Assembly: GCA_020048055.1 (NCBI GenBank)
Contig: JAIFNA010000002.1
Span: 1 to 32,022, forward strand
From: Arcobacter sp.
GTDB lineage: Bacteria > Campylobacterota > Campylobacteria > Campylobacterales > Arcobacteraceae
Length of the DNA: 32,022 bases
Reading direction: 5' to 3'
The translations under genes were made by a program, and so were the position numbers. This document shows positions 8,358 through 16,553 of this stretch, in pieces; within the stretch, counting starts at the first letter, position 1; every line of letters begins with the position of its first letter. The notes below the pieces were generated by a model that saw only the letters and a program-made list of their open reading frames with translations, ran no database searches and was not told where the DNA came from.

Positions 8358-9956
8358 ATGGAAAATCTACTGCTCGCAATCTTTTTAACTTTAGCCATAG
8401 CTACAATTTTAAACATCATCTTAAAAAAATTTGGTGTTTCACATATCATAGGCTATATTATAACTGGAACAATAATAAGTTATATTTTTGGATTTAATGG
8501 ATTAAACATCCATACTTTAGATTTAATCGGTGAGTTTGGGATAGTATTTTTGATGTTTACCATAGGGCTTGAACTAAACTTTTCAAAAATTAAAAAGATG
8601 AAAGATATACTTTTAGTCAACGGTATACTTCAAGTTATACTTAGTGTTGTTGTAATTTTTATCCTTTCATTTTTTATCTTTAGACTTGATTTTAATACAT
8701 CAATTATCATCTCACTAGCTTTTTCACTCTCATCAACCGCAATAGTTTTAACATACTTAAAAGATTCAAAAGATATCCACACACCTTATGGACAAAAATC
8801 GATGGGGATACTGATATTTCAAGATTTAGCTGTTATCCCTATTTTGTTGCTGATTTCATTTTTATCAAATGAAACTTTATCAATTACTGAAGTTTTAACA
8901 AAAACTATACTCTCAGCATTTTTAGTAGTGGTATTTATGTTTACAGTAGGTGAAAAGATTGTAAACACAATGCTTTCGATTTCAGCAAAAAGTCATCTTG
9001 AAGAGTTATTTTTAGGTTCAGTTTTTGCAATTGTTTTAGGATCATCACTTTTGGCTTATGAGATGGGATTTACCTACTCTTTGGGGGCATTTATAGCAGG
9101 TATGATAATTGCTGATACATCGTACAATATGAAAGTTGAATCAGATATTAGTAGCTACAAAGATTTACTTTTAGGGGTATTTTTCTTTAGTGTTGGGACA
9201 AAAATTGACGCTGTTTATTTTTTTATAAATATCCACATAATTGTCTTGATTTTTACCCTTGTGATGATTTTTAAAGCTCTTGTTATCTATTTTATAATTC
9301 GTAAAAAAGAGGATAAAAATACCTCTGCAAAAACAGCACTAGCACTCGCTCAGATTGGTGAATTTTCATTTGCTATCTTTGCACTTGCTGGAAATCAAAA
9401 ACTTATCAGTGAAGAGATGGCAAGTTTTTTGATACTTGTAAGTGTTATCTCGATGATCTTGACCCCTTTTGTGATACAAAATATCTATAAACTCTCCTCA
9501 TATTTTGAAAAAGAGTTTTATGAATCTGATGTCATTACCCCAATTGGACTAAAAAACCACATCATAGTTGCTGGATTTTCAACTTTAGGACGGATTGTTG
9601 CTGGGGATTTAAAGCATCAAAATATTGAGTTTATTGTTATAACTGACAATCTTAAACATGTACTTTTAGCTAGAAAACTTGGAATTATGGCTTATTTTGG
9701 ACACTTAAACAAACTGCCTGTTTTAGAATCTTTAAAAGTTGATGAGGCAAAAGCTGTAATTATCACAACTAGCAGTGAAGGGAATAAAAGGGTAATCAGT
9801 GAAGCTGTACTAAAGTTTTCAAAAAAACCAACTGTTATAGTAAAAATTGATACAGTTGATGAGCGAAAAAATATGAGAGATTTACCTGATTTGGAGTTTG
9901 TAGATGCAAATTATGAGATTTCCAAACTCCTAGTAGATAGAGCGACCTTATCTTAA
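8358..9956 (+). CDS. Kef-type (CPA2) monovalent cation/proton antiporter with RCK domain
   Basis: A 532-residue membrane protein. Residues 1-385 form about twelve helices of the sodium/hydrogen exchanger fold with family signatures SLSSTAIVL (123-131) and FQDLAVIP (154-161). Residues from about 399 form a TrkA-N/RCK nucleotide-binding domain with the Rossmann motif GFSTLG (406-411) and an acidic residue at the end of strand 2 (D430). Relatives such as KefB/KefC expel potassium in exchange for protons and are gated by ligands at the RCK domain. The last 9 bases overlap the convergent small gene. The exact ion and gating ligand cannot be read from sequence. No ribosome-binding site precedes the ATG. 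Confidence 0.9.
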   Translation: MENLLLAIFLTLAIATILNIILKKFGVSHIIGYIITGTIISYIFGFNGLNIHTLDLIGEFGIVFLMFTIGLELNFSKIKKMKDILLVNGILQVILSVVVIFILSFFIFRLDFNTSIIISLAFSLSSTAIVLTYLKDSKDIHTPYGQKSMGILIFQDLAVIPILLLISFLSNETLSITEVLTKTILSAFLVVVFMFTVGEKIVNTMLSISAKSHLEELFLGSVFAIVLGSSLLAYEMGFTYSLGAFIAGMIIADTSYNMKVESDISSYKDLLLGVFFFSVGTKIDAVYFFINIHIIVLIFTLVMIFKALVIYFIIRKKEDKNTSAKTALALAQIGEFSFAIFALAGNQKLISEEMASFLILVSVISMILTPFVIQNIYKLSSYFEKEFYESDVITPIGLKNHIIVAGFSTLGRIVAGDLKHQNIEFIVITDNLKHVLLARKLGIMAYFGHLNKLPVLESLKVDEAKAVIITTSSEGNKRVISEAVLKFSKKPTVIVKIDTVDERKNMRDLPDLEFVDANYEISKLLVDRATLS

Positions 9957-10187
9957 AAGATAAGGCAAAAAGAAAACAACTACACACGTCATAGCTAAAA
10001 CAGTTCCGTAATAAAATTTACTTAGTCCTGTTTTGTCTGGATTATTTCTCATTGTTTCAAAACTATCATTATCTTTGTAAGCCTCTATAAGTGACTGAAC
10101 ACTTTTAAAAGTCAAAAATAACAACACCAAAATTGTTACGACTGTAATATTATCAAAACTAAATTTTATAGCTTCAAAGATCTCCAT
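9948..10187 (-). CDS. Small two-helix membrane protein, unknown function
   Basis: A 79-residue protein I do not recognise. It has two hydrophobic helices (about residues 13-31 and 60-78) joined by a charged linker of about 28 residues (EAYKDNDSFETMRNNPDKTG), so both ends probably lie on the same side of the inner membrane. A good ribosome-binding site (GGGAG) precedes the ATG. It sits 16 bp after waaF as the last gene of the seven-gene LPS operon and overlaps the antiporter gene tail to tail by 9 bp. Its codon use matches its neighbours. A role in LPS assembly is suggested by position only. Confidence 0.7.
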   Translation of the reverse strand: MEIFEAIKFSFDNITVVTILVLLFLTFKSVQSLIEAYKDNDSFETMRNNPDKTGLSKFYYGTVLAMTCVVVFFLPYLLR

Positions 10188-10203
10188 TTTTATCTCCCTT
10201 AAT

Positions 10204-11187
10204 TTATTTGTTTTTTCTTAACAAAAGTGATACTTTTTCCAAAACATCTTTGGCTTTTATCTCTTTCATACATTGATGGTGTATTTGCTTATCAAGTGGG
10301 CACTCCCGTTTCATACAAGGCATACAAGAAAAATCTTTTTTAACTATTACACTTTTTTCATTTTTCCACTGTGATGTTTCATTAAATTTTGTCGGTCCAA
10401 AAATACAAACACTAGGGACTCCAAATGCTGCTGCTAGATGCATAGGACCGCTATCGTTTGTGATAAATAAATCAAGATTTGAAATCTTTTCAATCAACTC
10501 CTCAACAGTTGTAAGCCCAGCAAGGTTTTCATAATTTGTGATATTTGATAATTTCAATCTATCTTCAATATCACTAGCCATATCAACCTCTCCACTTCCA
10601 CCAAAAATAATCGTATCATAGCTATTAGAAAGCTCTTTTATCACATTTGCAAATTCATTTGGATACCATCTTTTAGCACTTCCATAAGTTGCACCTGGAT
10701 TTATACCCAAAATTGGTTTTTGTTTTTTTGATGTATCACTAAAACGATTTTCATCTTGATATATCATAAGCTTTTGTGGTGTTGTATTAATTTTTAGGCT
10801 ACGATTTACAAAATCGTTGTATCTTATTACTAGGTGAACTTCATCTTTTGTAAATCTTTTATAGCGATATTTCTCTTTTGCATCTATCCAAAAAAGTAAA
10901 AATGTAGATGTAAAATTTCTCCTAAAACTAAAAGCAATATCTACAACACCAACACTTTTAGCGATACTGTAAAGATTTTTGTACCTAAAACCACTTTTTT
11001 TAGAATCATCAATCAAAATCTTTTTAACATTTGGATGGTGGATAAAAATCTTAGAACTAACAAATGAGCCTAAAATTGTTATTTCACAATCTTTATATGT
11101 TTTTATAATATTTTCAATCGCGGGTGTCGCCATAACAGCGTCTCCAAGCCAAGTTGGAATCTCTATAAATATTTTTTTAATCTGCAC
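10204..11187 (-). CDS. waaF: ADP-heptose:LPS heptosyltransferase II
   Basis: A 327-residue GT9 family protein acting on the cytosolic face of the inner membrane, where it adds the second L-glycero-D-manno-heptose to the LPS inner core. The N-terminal IPTWLGDAVMATPA matches the WaaF acceptor-side motif, the NDSGPMHLAAAFG motif (about residues 244-256) is the GT9 donor-binding signature, and the cysteine-rich tail (CMPCMKRECP ... HHQCM) is typical of WaaF rather than WaaC. It overlaps the upstream GH-like gene by 11 bp and so is cotranscribed. With waaC at the other end of the window it brackets the LPS locus, an arrangement known from campylobacterial LOS clusters. Confidence 0.92.
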   Translation of the reverse strand: MQIKKIFIEIPTWLGDAVMATPAIENIIKTYKDCEITILGSFVSSKIFIHHPNVKKILIDDSKKSGFRYKNLYSIAKSVGVVDIAFSFRRNFTSTFLLFWIDAKEKYRYKRFTKDEVHLVIRYNDFVNRSLKINTTPQKLMIYQDENRFSDTSKKQKPILGINPGATYGSAKRWYPNEFANVIKELSNSYDTIIFGGSGEVDMASDIEDRLKLSNITNYENLAGLTTVEELIEKISNLDLFITNDSGPMHLAAAFGVPSVCIFGPTKFNETSQWKNEKSVIVKKDFSCMPCMKRECPLDKQIHHQCMKEIKAKDVLEKVSLLLRKNK

Positions 11188-12235
11188 TTTTTACCATCTC
11201 CAACATCTTATAAAATTGTGGCATTTTCACCAAAACACCATCTCTATTATCAACCAAACCATAACCAGCTGCAATTAATTGATGCCAAAAAACTTTTTTT
11301 ATCTTTTTACTATCTTTTGCAATACTAAAATACTCCTCCATAAAAAGTGTGTAATCATCGATATTAACACACTCTGCTTCACTTGTAGGGGAATATGGAG
11401 CTCTATTTTTTAATGGCCAATTTACTTCAGTTATATAAATCTCATCTTCACACTTAAAAGAAGTTTTTACAATCGTATCTAAAAATTCAATCTTATTTTT
11501 AAGGTCAAATATCCCATATTGGGTATTTTTGGGACCTCCACGACGGTCAACATAAAGTAAACTTGCAACCTTATCAAAATGGATTTTGTAGCTATTAAAA
11601 AGTGTACGAATTGTAAAGTGGAATTCAAAATCTATAACAGATGAACCAACTAATTTGATATTTTTGAAACTTTTATCTCGCACTTTTTGGATTGTTTTAT
11701 AAAAATCCAAATACTCATCAACACTAGCAAAGCCCCATTTTATACGATTTATTGCATTTCCAATCATAAATTCATTAGAAACTTCACTAAACTTTTCAAA
11801 TACAATATTTATATCTTTTTTTAAAAGCTCCTTGTTTTCTATATGCTCCCTACTTTGAACAACACAAATAAGTATCTCTTTATCGTTTCCAAACGATTGT
11901 GCAAACTTTACATATTTATCGATATTTTCCATCTCGCATAGATAAAATCTTATCTGCAAAGACTTCACACCAAGCTCTTCAATAAGCATAACCTGCTTAT
12001 CTCCCTTGTCAAGATTGACACAAATACCATAAAATAATTTTGAATGTTGAATGTTGGATTTTGAATTATTATTTTTAAATAAAAATTTAAAAAACAGATA
12101 GGGAAATAAAAAAATATTTGTCAAAAACAATTTCAAAAACTCTTTAGTTTTGTTTTTTCGCAAACTTTTTTTATCTTTTTTGGACAAAACTGCTGGTTGA
12201 TCTGATGGATGCCAAGGGTGGTTTTTAAAAATCAT
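11177..12235 (-). CDS. Membrane-anchored TIM-barrel protein resembling clan-A glycoside hydrolases
   Basis: A 352-residue protein with a very basic N-terminus (residues 18-34) and one hydrophobic helix (about 35-54), so probably membrane anchored. From residue 66 it shows alternating strands and helices like a beta/alpha barrel. Clan-A landmarks are recognisable: ITEVNWP with E270 where the nucleophile of strand 7 would be, and VFWHQL (316-321) on the last strand. At the strand-4 position, where active enzymes have GNE, this protein reads MIGNAINR (158-164), with alanine at 161. Hydrolysis by the usual double-displacement mechanism is therefore doubtful. It overlaps GT9 (4 bp) and waaF (11 bp) in the LPS core operon, which suggests a job in core trimming, sensing or transfer. 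The specific function is not known to me. Confidence 0.72.
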   Translation of the reverse strand: MIFKNHPWHPSDQPAVLSKKDKKSLRKNKTKEFLKLFLTNIFLFPYLFFKFLFKNNNSKSNIQHSKLFYGICVNLDKGDKQVMLIEELGVKSLQIRFYLCEMENIDKYVKFAQSFGNDKEILICVVQSREHIENKELLKKDINIVFEKFSEVSNEFMIGNAINRIKWGFASVDEYLDFYKTIQKVRDKSFKNIKLVGSSVIDFEFHFTIRTLFNSYKIHFDKVASLLYVDRRGGPKNTQYGIFDLKNKIEFLDTIVKTSFKCEDEIYITEVNWPLKNRAPYSPTSEAECVNIDDYTLFMEEYFSIAKDSKKIKKVFWHQLIAAGYGLVDNRDGVLVKMPQFYKMLEMVKSAD

Positions 12236-13146
12236 AAAATTTCATTTAGCCTTAATTTTACAACTTCTAAAAATTCATCCCCATGGTTTTGCGGTATTTC
12301 AAAATTATTTTGACAATTTAATTCACTAATTGTTCCCCATCTTTTACTACTTGCAAATAGATTATTTCCAAAAAATGATAGTGTTGTTGTATTTGTAAGT
12401 CCCGCTAGATGCATAGGACCCGTTGAAGTGCTAACAAATAATTTTGAAGCTCCAATATATAAAACAAAATCAAAAAGAGATTTAAAATCATCACGAATCA
12501 AAATCTCAAAATCTAAATCTTTAAGTTTTGACTTTAAGTCTTCCTTTCTAGAGCCATCATCTGGACCAAACGTAAATACAACTTCATATTTACAACTAGC
12601 AACTTTGGCAAGTTCTAAATACTCATCAATTGTTAAATTTCCATCGCTACTTCCACCAAATCCTATATGAAAAACGACCCTATGTTCGCGTTTATTTGTG
12701 GTTTTTAAAAGTGGTTTTTCAAAATCCAATTTAAGAGAATTGTCAAGTCCCTTTAGTAAATCAAGATTGTATTCCCACTCCCTTTTTTCAACCAAACTTC
12801 TCCTTTGTTTGATGGTTTTATTGAAAAATATTTGTGCAATTTTGGTAGCTGGTGATATTCTCAAAGGAATCCTTGCCAAAAATAGTGTAAGCCCCAATTT
12901 AAAATCGATATATCCGCTGATGCTTACATCTGGTTTAAACTTATTTATCCTTTGGAGTAAAACAAAACTATCCTCACTATATTCAATGACATCATCAATA
13001 AAATCAAATTTTTTACATAAATCAACATTAATTTTACTAACCAAAAAAATAATCTTATGGTTAGTCTGTTCTTTTAAAACCTTAGCCATAGGAAGAGCAG
13101 TGATAAAGTCACCTATTTTATCGTGTCTGGTTATTAAAATTGTCAT
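12232..13146 (-). CDS. GT9 family glycosyltransferase, probable LPS core heptosyltransferase
   Basis: A 304-residue GT9 protein. The N-terminus ILITRHDKIGDFITALPMAK has the family's basic-G-D pattern, and STSTGPMHLAGL near the C-terminus is the donor-binding signature (STGP in place of DSGP). It lacks the cysteine-rich tail of WaaF. Such proteins are often WaaQ-like and add a side-branch heptose, or a different sugar, to the LPS inner core on the cytosolic side. It is coupled by 4-bp overlaps to the GT2 gene upstream and the GH-like gene downstream. Family assignment is firm; the acceptor and position of transfer are inference. Confidence 0.83.
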   Translation of the reverse strand: MTILITRHDKIGDFITALPMAKVLKEQTNHKIIFLVSKINVDLCKKFDFIDDVIEYSEDSFVLLQRINKFKPDVSISGYIDFKLGLTLFLARIPLRISPATKIAQIFFNKTIKQRRSLVEKREWEYNLDLLKGLDNSLKLDFEKPLLKTTNKREHRVVFHIGFGGSSDGNLTIDEYLELAKVASCKYEVVFTFGPDDGSRKEDLKSKLKDLDFEILIRDDFKSLFDFVLYIGASKLFVSTSTGPMHLAGLTNTTTLSFFGNNLFASSKRWGTISELNCQNNFEIPQNHGDEFLEVVKLRLNEIL

Positions 13147-13901
13147 TTTTTATCTTTTTTATTCTCAAGATTTAATTCATACAGCTTTATGTATTTATAA
13201 AAATTTGTAACCATATGGGAAAATGAAATTACAAGTCCAGCATAGCCATCTAAAAATCCTCTTTTAAAAATATATGTTTTTATAAAAGAATATTTACCAT
13301 TTAATAGAGCTTTTATTGGGCTTGAGCTTTTTTTACCAACATTGTTTTTAGCAAAAAGTGTAGAGTAGTGATCTGCTTTTTGGATAAAACTAGAAATTGA
13401 GTCATAGCTATAATGTTCCATATTTCCAACAAGCAACTCAATCTCTAATCCATCAACAATAATATCCTCGTGAACATCATTGTCGTTGTATCTTGTGATT
13501 TTTTTATTGTAAACTCTTTTAATTTTTTGATTATTCCAGCCACAATATTTGATTTGTATATCTTTATAAAAAGCTTTAAAATTTAGCTGATATACTTTTT
13601 TATCATCTAAAACTTTAGTTTTTAGAGTCTCTAACAAAACCTTATCAACAACTTCATCGCTATCAACAATGATAATCCAATCATTTTTGGCAAAAGTTGA
13701 GGCATAATTTTTTGTCCAACCAAACCCTTTAAATTCCCCACAAACCAAATTTACATTTGAAAATTCCCTTGCGATGTTTAAAGTATCATCACTTGAACCA
13801 TTATCATAAACCACAACATCATCAAAATCAGCCAATGCTTTAAGTGTATTTCTTATAGTTAGTTGATTGTTTTTTGCTAAAACTACTGCGCTTATATTCA
13901 T
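13143..13901 (-). CDS. WaaE/KdtX-like GT2 glycosyltransferase
   Basis: A 252-residue GT-A fold glycosyltransferase. It opens with ISAVVLAKNNQLTIRNTLKAL, then YDNGSSDDT (32-40) and the metal-binding DSD in IIIVDSDEVVD (80-82). The layout matches the WaaE/KdtX group that adds a glucose (beta-1,4) to the first heptose of the LPS core, and the later segment QLNFKAFYKDIQIKYCGWN is typical of this group. The C-terminal hydrophobic part probably associates with the inner membrane. It overlaps its neighbours by 4 bp on both sides. The sugar transferred is inferred from the subfamily, not shown. Confidence 0.82.
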   Translation of the reverse strand: MNISAVVLAKNNQLTIRNTLKALADFDDVVVYDNGSSDDTLNIAREFSNVNLVCGEFKGFGWTKNYASTFAKNDWIIIVDSDEVVDKVLLETLKTKVLDDKKVYQLNFKAFYKDIQIKYCGWNNQKIKRVYNKKITRYNDNDVHEDIIVDGLEIELLVGNMEHYSYDSISSFIQKADHYSTLFAKNNVGKKSSSPIKALLNGKYSFIKTYIFKRGFLDGYAGLVISFSHMVTNFYKYIKLYELNLENKKDKK

Positions 13902-14632
13902 CTGTTACCCAATATCATTTTTGTAAATGTTTTAAATTTATATTTTAAGATATTTATTGGACTAAACACCTCATAGCCATTTTTAAGATTATCCCCATCA
14001 ACTCTATAAATCACACCTCGAACACCACCAAAATCTCTATTTATTCCATTTCCGATTCTAAAGGGATACTTGTAATGTTTTAGTGTTTCATCAAGCACTT
14101 CTTGATTGTATTTACCAAATGGAAACACAAAACTATCAACCACAACGCCCAATTTGTCCTCCAAAATCTCTTTTGATTTTGTTAATTCTAGTGTTACATC
14201 GGCATCATCTTCAGTTAAGTTTTTATGTGAATAAGAGTGTGATGCGATCTTTACTAAACCACTTTGTATCATCTCTTTTAGTTCACTATATGTACAAAAA
14301 GTTCCATTTTCAAAATTCAAAAACAGATGATTATGTTCGTAATTTAATCTTTTTTCATCCCCAAATGGACAATCATCTAAGATATATTTAGGGACAACAG
14401 CTAAAAGTGCTTTTAGTTTAAACTCTTTTAGCAGTGGAAAAATAAGTCTATAAAAATCAAAATAACCATCATCAAAAACCAAGCAAATCGGATTTTTTTC
14501 CAATTTTGAAGATGGAAATTGGGTATTAAAATTTTTAGAAATATACTCTAAATGCTCCCTAAAAATAAGGTAATCATTACTACATCTATCACTATTTAGA
14601 TGATGATACATCATACTAATCAACAACTTCAA
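13898..14632 (-). CDS. Polysaccharide deacetylase (NodB-type, CE4) family protein
   Basis: A 244-residue protein. The family motifs are present: MMYHHL near the N-terminus, FDDGY (53-57) with the metal-binding aspartate, and SHSYSH (131-136) carrying the two histidines; VFPFGKYNQ follows as a motif-3 equivalent. No signal peptide is evident, so it would act in the cytoplasm, presumably on a lipid-linked LPS core intermediate carrying an N-acetyl sugar. It sits between the WaaP-like gene (17-bp overlap) and the WaaE-like gene (4-bp overlap). Deacetylation of a core hexosamine would expose a positive charge; that substrate is inference from context. Confidence 0.85.
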   Translation of the reverse strand: MKLLISMMYHHLNSDRCSNDYLIFREHLEYISKNFNTQFPSSKLEKNPICLVFDDGYFDFYRLIFPLLKEFKLKALLAVVPKYILDDCPFGDEKRLNYEHNHLFLNFENGTFCTYSELKEMIQSGLVKIASHSYSHKNLTEDDADVTLELTKSKEILEDKLGVVVDSFVFPFGKYNQEVLDETLKHYKYPFRIGNGINRDFGGVRGVIYRVDGDNLKNGYEVFSPINILKYKFKTFTKMILGNR

Positions 14633-15362
14633 TCCCTTTTAATCTTTTTTTCATATTTATCTTGCTTTTGTGTTTATGGGAAAACGAAAGTGCGATTTTT
14701 ATACACTCATCCGAATCTTTGCTTATAAGATTAGAATACTCATCTGCAACAACACTCAAATCCTCATCTCTCATCCAAAGTTTTGAAAAATTTTTCAATC
14801 TATCTTCTGTGCTAAGTGGAATAAATTTCATACGATTAATATCCACAATTTTAAATCTATACCCATCATCTACTTTTTTAACCAAAATATTTCCAGGTGA
14901 ATAATCATAGTGTAAAATATTATTTTGATGAAGCTCAAATGTAAATTTAGCAAACGCCCTTAGCAATTCATTTTTGGCTTCAAAATAACTACTAATCAGT
15001 GGTTCTCTTATTGTAAAATCATATTTAAAATTTTCACTTATAAAATAACTTTCTTCTAAAAGACCATTTGCATAAAACTCAATAAAGCCGATTGGCTGTG
15101 GTGTAAAATCTCCAATTTTCAAAGAATACTCGTAAGATTTTTTTGCTTTACTTGATTTAAAAAATGAATAAGCAAAACGATTTATAATATTTGGAACTTT
15201 AAAAGATTTTACAACAACATCAAGATTATTAAAATTTATCACTTTTAATTCATTTCTTGCTTTATGGATTGTTTGATTGTTTTTTTTGAAATTATCTTTT
15301 ATATTTAATAAAAACTCTTTAAAACTAACTTCATAATTTGGATTTATTGTGTATTTTGTCAT
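14616..15362 (-). CDS. LPS kinase (WaaP / Kdo-kinase / InaA-like)
   Basis: A 248-residue protein-kinase-fold enzyme. VVVKSFK (K52) supplies the ATP-binding lysine, HYDYSPGN (151-158) holds the catalytic aspartate D153 and the asparagine N158, and IVDINR (D174) replaces DFG, as in the WaaP/InaA group. The family phosphorylates sugars of the LPS inner core (heptose or Kdo) in the cytoplasm. It is first in the seven-gene core operon and overlaps the deacetylase gene by 17 bp. The ATG at 15362 has no ribosome-binding site and a -10-like TACAAT lies 6 nt upstream, so the message may be leaderless. The target sugar is not readable from the sequence. Confidence 0.83.
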   Translation of the reverse strand: MTKYTINPNYEVSFKEFLLNIKDNFKKNNQTIHKARNELKVINFNNLDVVVKSFKVPNIINRFAYSFFKSSKAKKSYEYSLKIGDFTPQPIGFIEFYANGLLEESYFISENFKYDFTIREPLISSYFEAKNELLRAFAKFTFELHQNNILHYDYSPGNILVKKVDDGYRFKIVDINRMKFIPLSTEDRLKNFSKLWMRDEDLSVVADEYSNLISKDSDECIKIALSFSHKHKSKINMKKRLKGIEVVD

Positions 15363-15368
15363 TGGAGG

Positions 15369-15374
15369 ATTGTA
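15369..15374 (-). promoter_or_regulatory. Predicted -10 box for the LPS core operon (possible leaderless mRNA)
   Basis: The minus strand reads TTTGGTACAAT, an extended -10 (TG-N-TACAAT). The box ends 6 nt before the start codon at 15362; the bases between (CCTCCA) are the opposite of a ribosome-binding site. The 108-bp divergent region 15363-15470 also holds the plus-strand promoter. Confidence 0.5.
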
Positions 15375-15438
15375 CCAAAATCATACTTTAATACTTTTTT
15401 CAATGAGGTTAGACAAAGAGTTTTCAACACATTTTGGC

Positions 15439-15444
15439 TAAAAT
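15439..15444 (+). promoter_or_regulatory. Predicted -10 box for the GT4-GT2 pair
   Basis: TAAAAT preceded by TTTTGGC lies 26 nt before the ATG at 15471. The predicted leader carries a purine-rich AAAAAGAAG segment that can serve as ribosome-binding site. It is divergent from the core-operon promoter about 65 bp away. Confidence 0.45.
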
Positions 15445-15470
15445 CGACAAAAATTAAAAAGAAGATAAAG

Positions 15471-16553
15471 ATGTCTAAAAATATACTTGAACTTTGCCTC
15501 TCACCTGACCTTGGTGGATTGGAACTTTTTGTATCAACTTGTTTTAATGATTTTAAAACAAAAACAAACTGTAAAATCTCAATTGCACCAAACAGTAAAC
15601 TAGATAGTTATCTCGATGAAAATGATAAATTTTACATCAAAAGAAATAAGCTTTTTCCAATATTCCCTGCATTAAAACTTGCTAAATTTATTGATGAGAA
15701 TAATATCGATATTATCCATTTTCATTGGACAAAAGATATAAATCTTGTGGTTTTAGGGAAAGTTTTTAGTAGGAGAAAACCAATAATTGTCCAATCAAGA
15801 CATATGACGATGACAAGATTTAAAGATGATTTTTACCACAAATGGCTTTATTCAAAAATAGATAAAATTCATGCAGTCACCTATCAAGTAAAATCTCAAC
15901 TAGAAAAATTTATCCCAAAATCTATCTTACCAAAAATAGAGATGGTGCATATTGGATGTGAAGCTTCAAATATCAATACAAAAATAGTAGATGAGTTAAA
16001 AGAGACTTATCATCTTAGTGGCAAATTTGTTGTTGGTATTGTTGGGAGAATCGAAGAGGCAAAGGGTCAATATTTAGTTATTGAGGCGATATCAAAACTA
16101 AGACATCTTCCAATTATTGGGCTTATTGTTGGAGATGCCATGGATAAAAATTATCTAAATGAACTAAAAGCGAAAGTTCAAAAATTGGGACTTGAGGAGA
16201 AAATAATTTTTACAGGTTTTACCAAAGATGTAAATGAACATATACAACTTTTTGATGTTAGTATTTTAGCTACACCAAAAGAAACGTTTGGACTTGTCGT
16301 AATCGAAGCGATGGCGAATGGTATTTGTGTGTGTGCAACAAACCAAGGTGGACCACTTGAGATTATTGATGATATGGTTGATGGGTTATTGTTTCAAAGA
16401 GATAGTGATAGCATAAAAGAGAAAATCGAGCTACTTTACACAAATAGTGAACTTAAAACAAAACTTGCAAATAATGGAAAATTAAAAGCTGACAAACTTT
16501 TTAATAAAAATATGCAGTTAGAGAAATTATATGGGGTACTAAATGAAGGTTAG
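15471..16553 (+). CDS. GT4 family glycosyltransferase
   Basis: A 360-residue GT-B fold glycosyltransferase. The N-terminal half starts with ILELCLSPDLGGLELF, a glycine-rich acceptor-side loop. The C-terminal half has VGRIEEAKGQYLVIEAI and the retaining-GT motif PKETFGLVVIEAMANG with the EX7E pair, then NQGGPLEII. It should be a retaining transferase using a nucleotide sugar on the cytosolic face of the inner membrane, extending the LPS core or O-unit. The GT2 gene downstream overlaps it by 11 bp, so the two probably act in sequence. The sugar is unknown. Confidence 0.88.
   Translation: MSKNILELCLSPDLGGLELFVSTCFNDFKTKTNCKISIAPNSKLDSYLDENDKFYIKRNKLFPIFPALKLAKFIDENNIDIIHFHWTKDINLVVLGKVFSRRKPIIVQSRHMTMTRFKDDFYHKWLYSKIDKIHAVTYQVKSQLEKFIPKSILPKIEMVHIGCEASNINTKIVDELKETYHLSGKFVVGIVGRIEEAKGQYLVIEAISKLRHLPIIGLIVGDAMDKNYLNELKAKVQKLGLEEKIIFTGFTKDVNEHIQLFDVSILATPKETFGLVVIEAMANGICVCATNQGGPLEIIDDMVDGLLFQRDSDSIKEKIELLYTNSELKTKLANNGKLKADKLFNKNMQLEKLYGVLNEG

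Noticed and set aside
12698-13210. Plus-strand open frame of 170 residues
   Set aside because: It lies opposite the GT9 gene, whose motifs are clear; no promoter, ribosome-binding site or homology was recognised for it.
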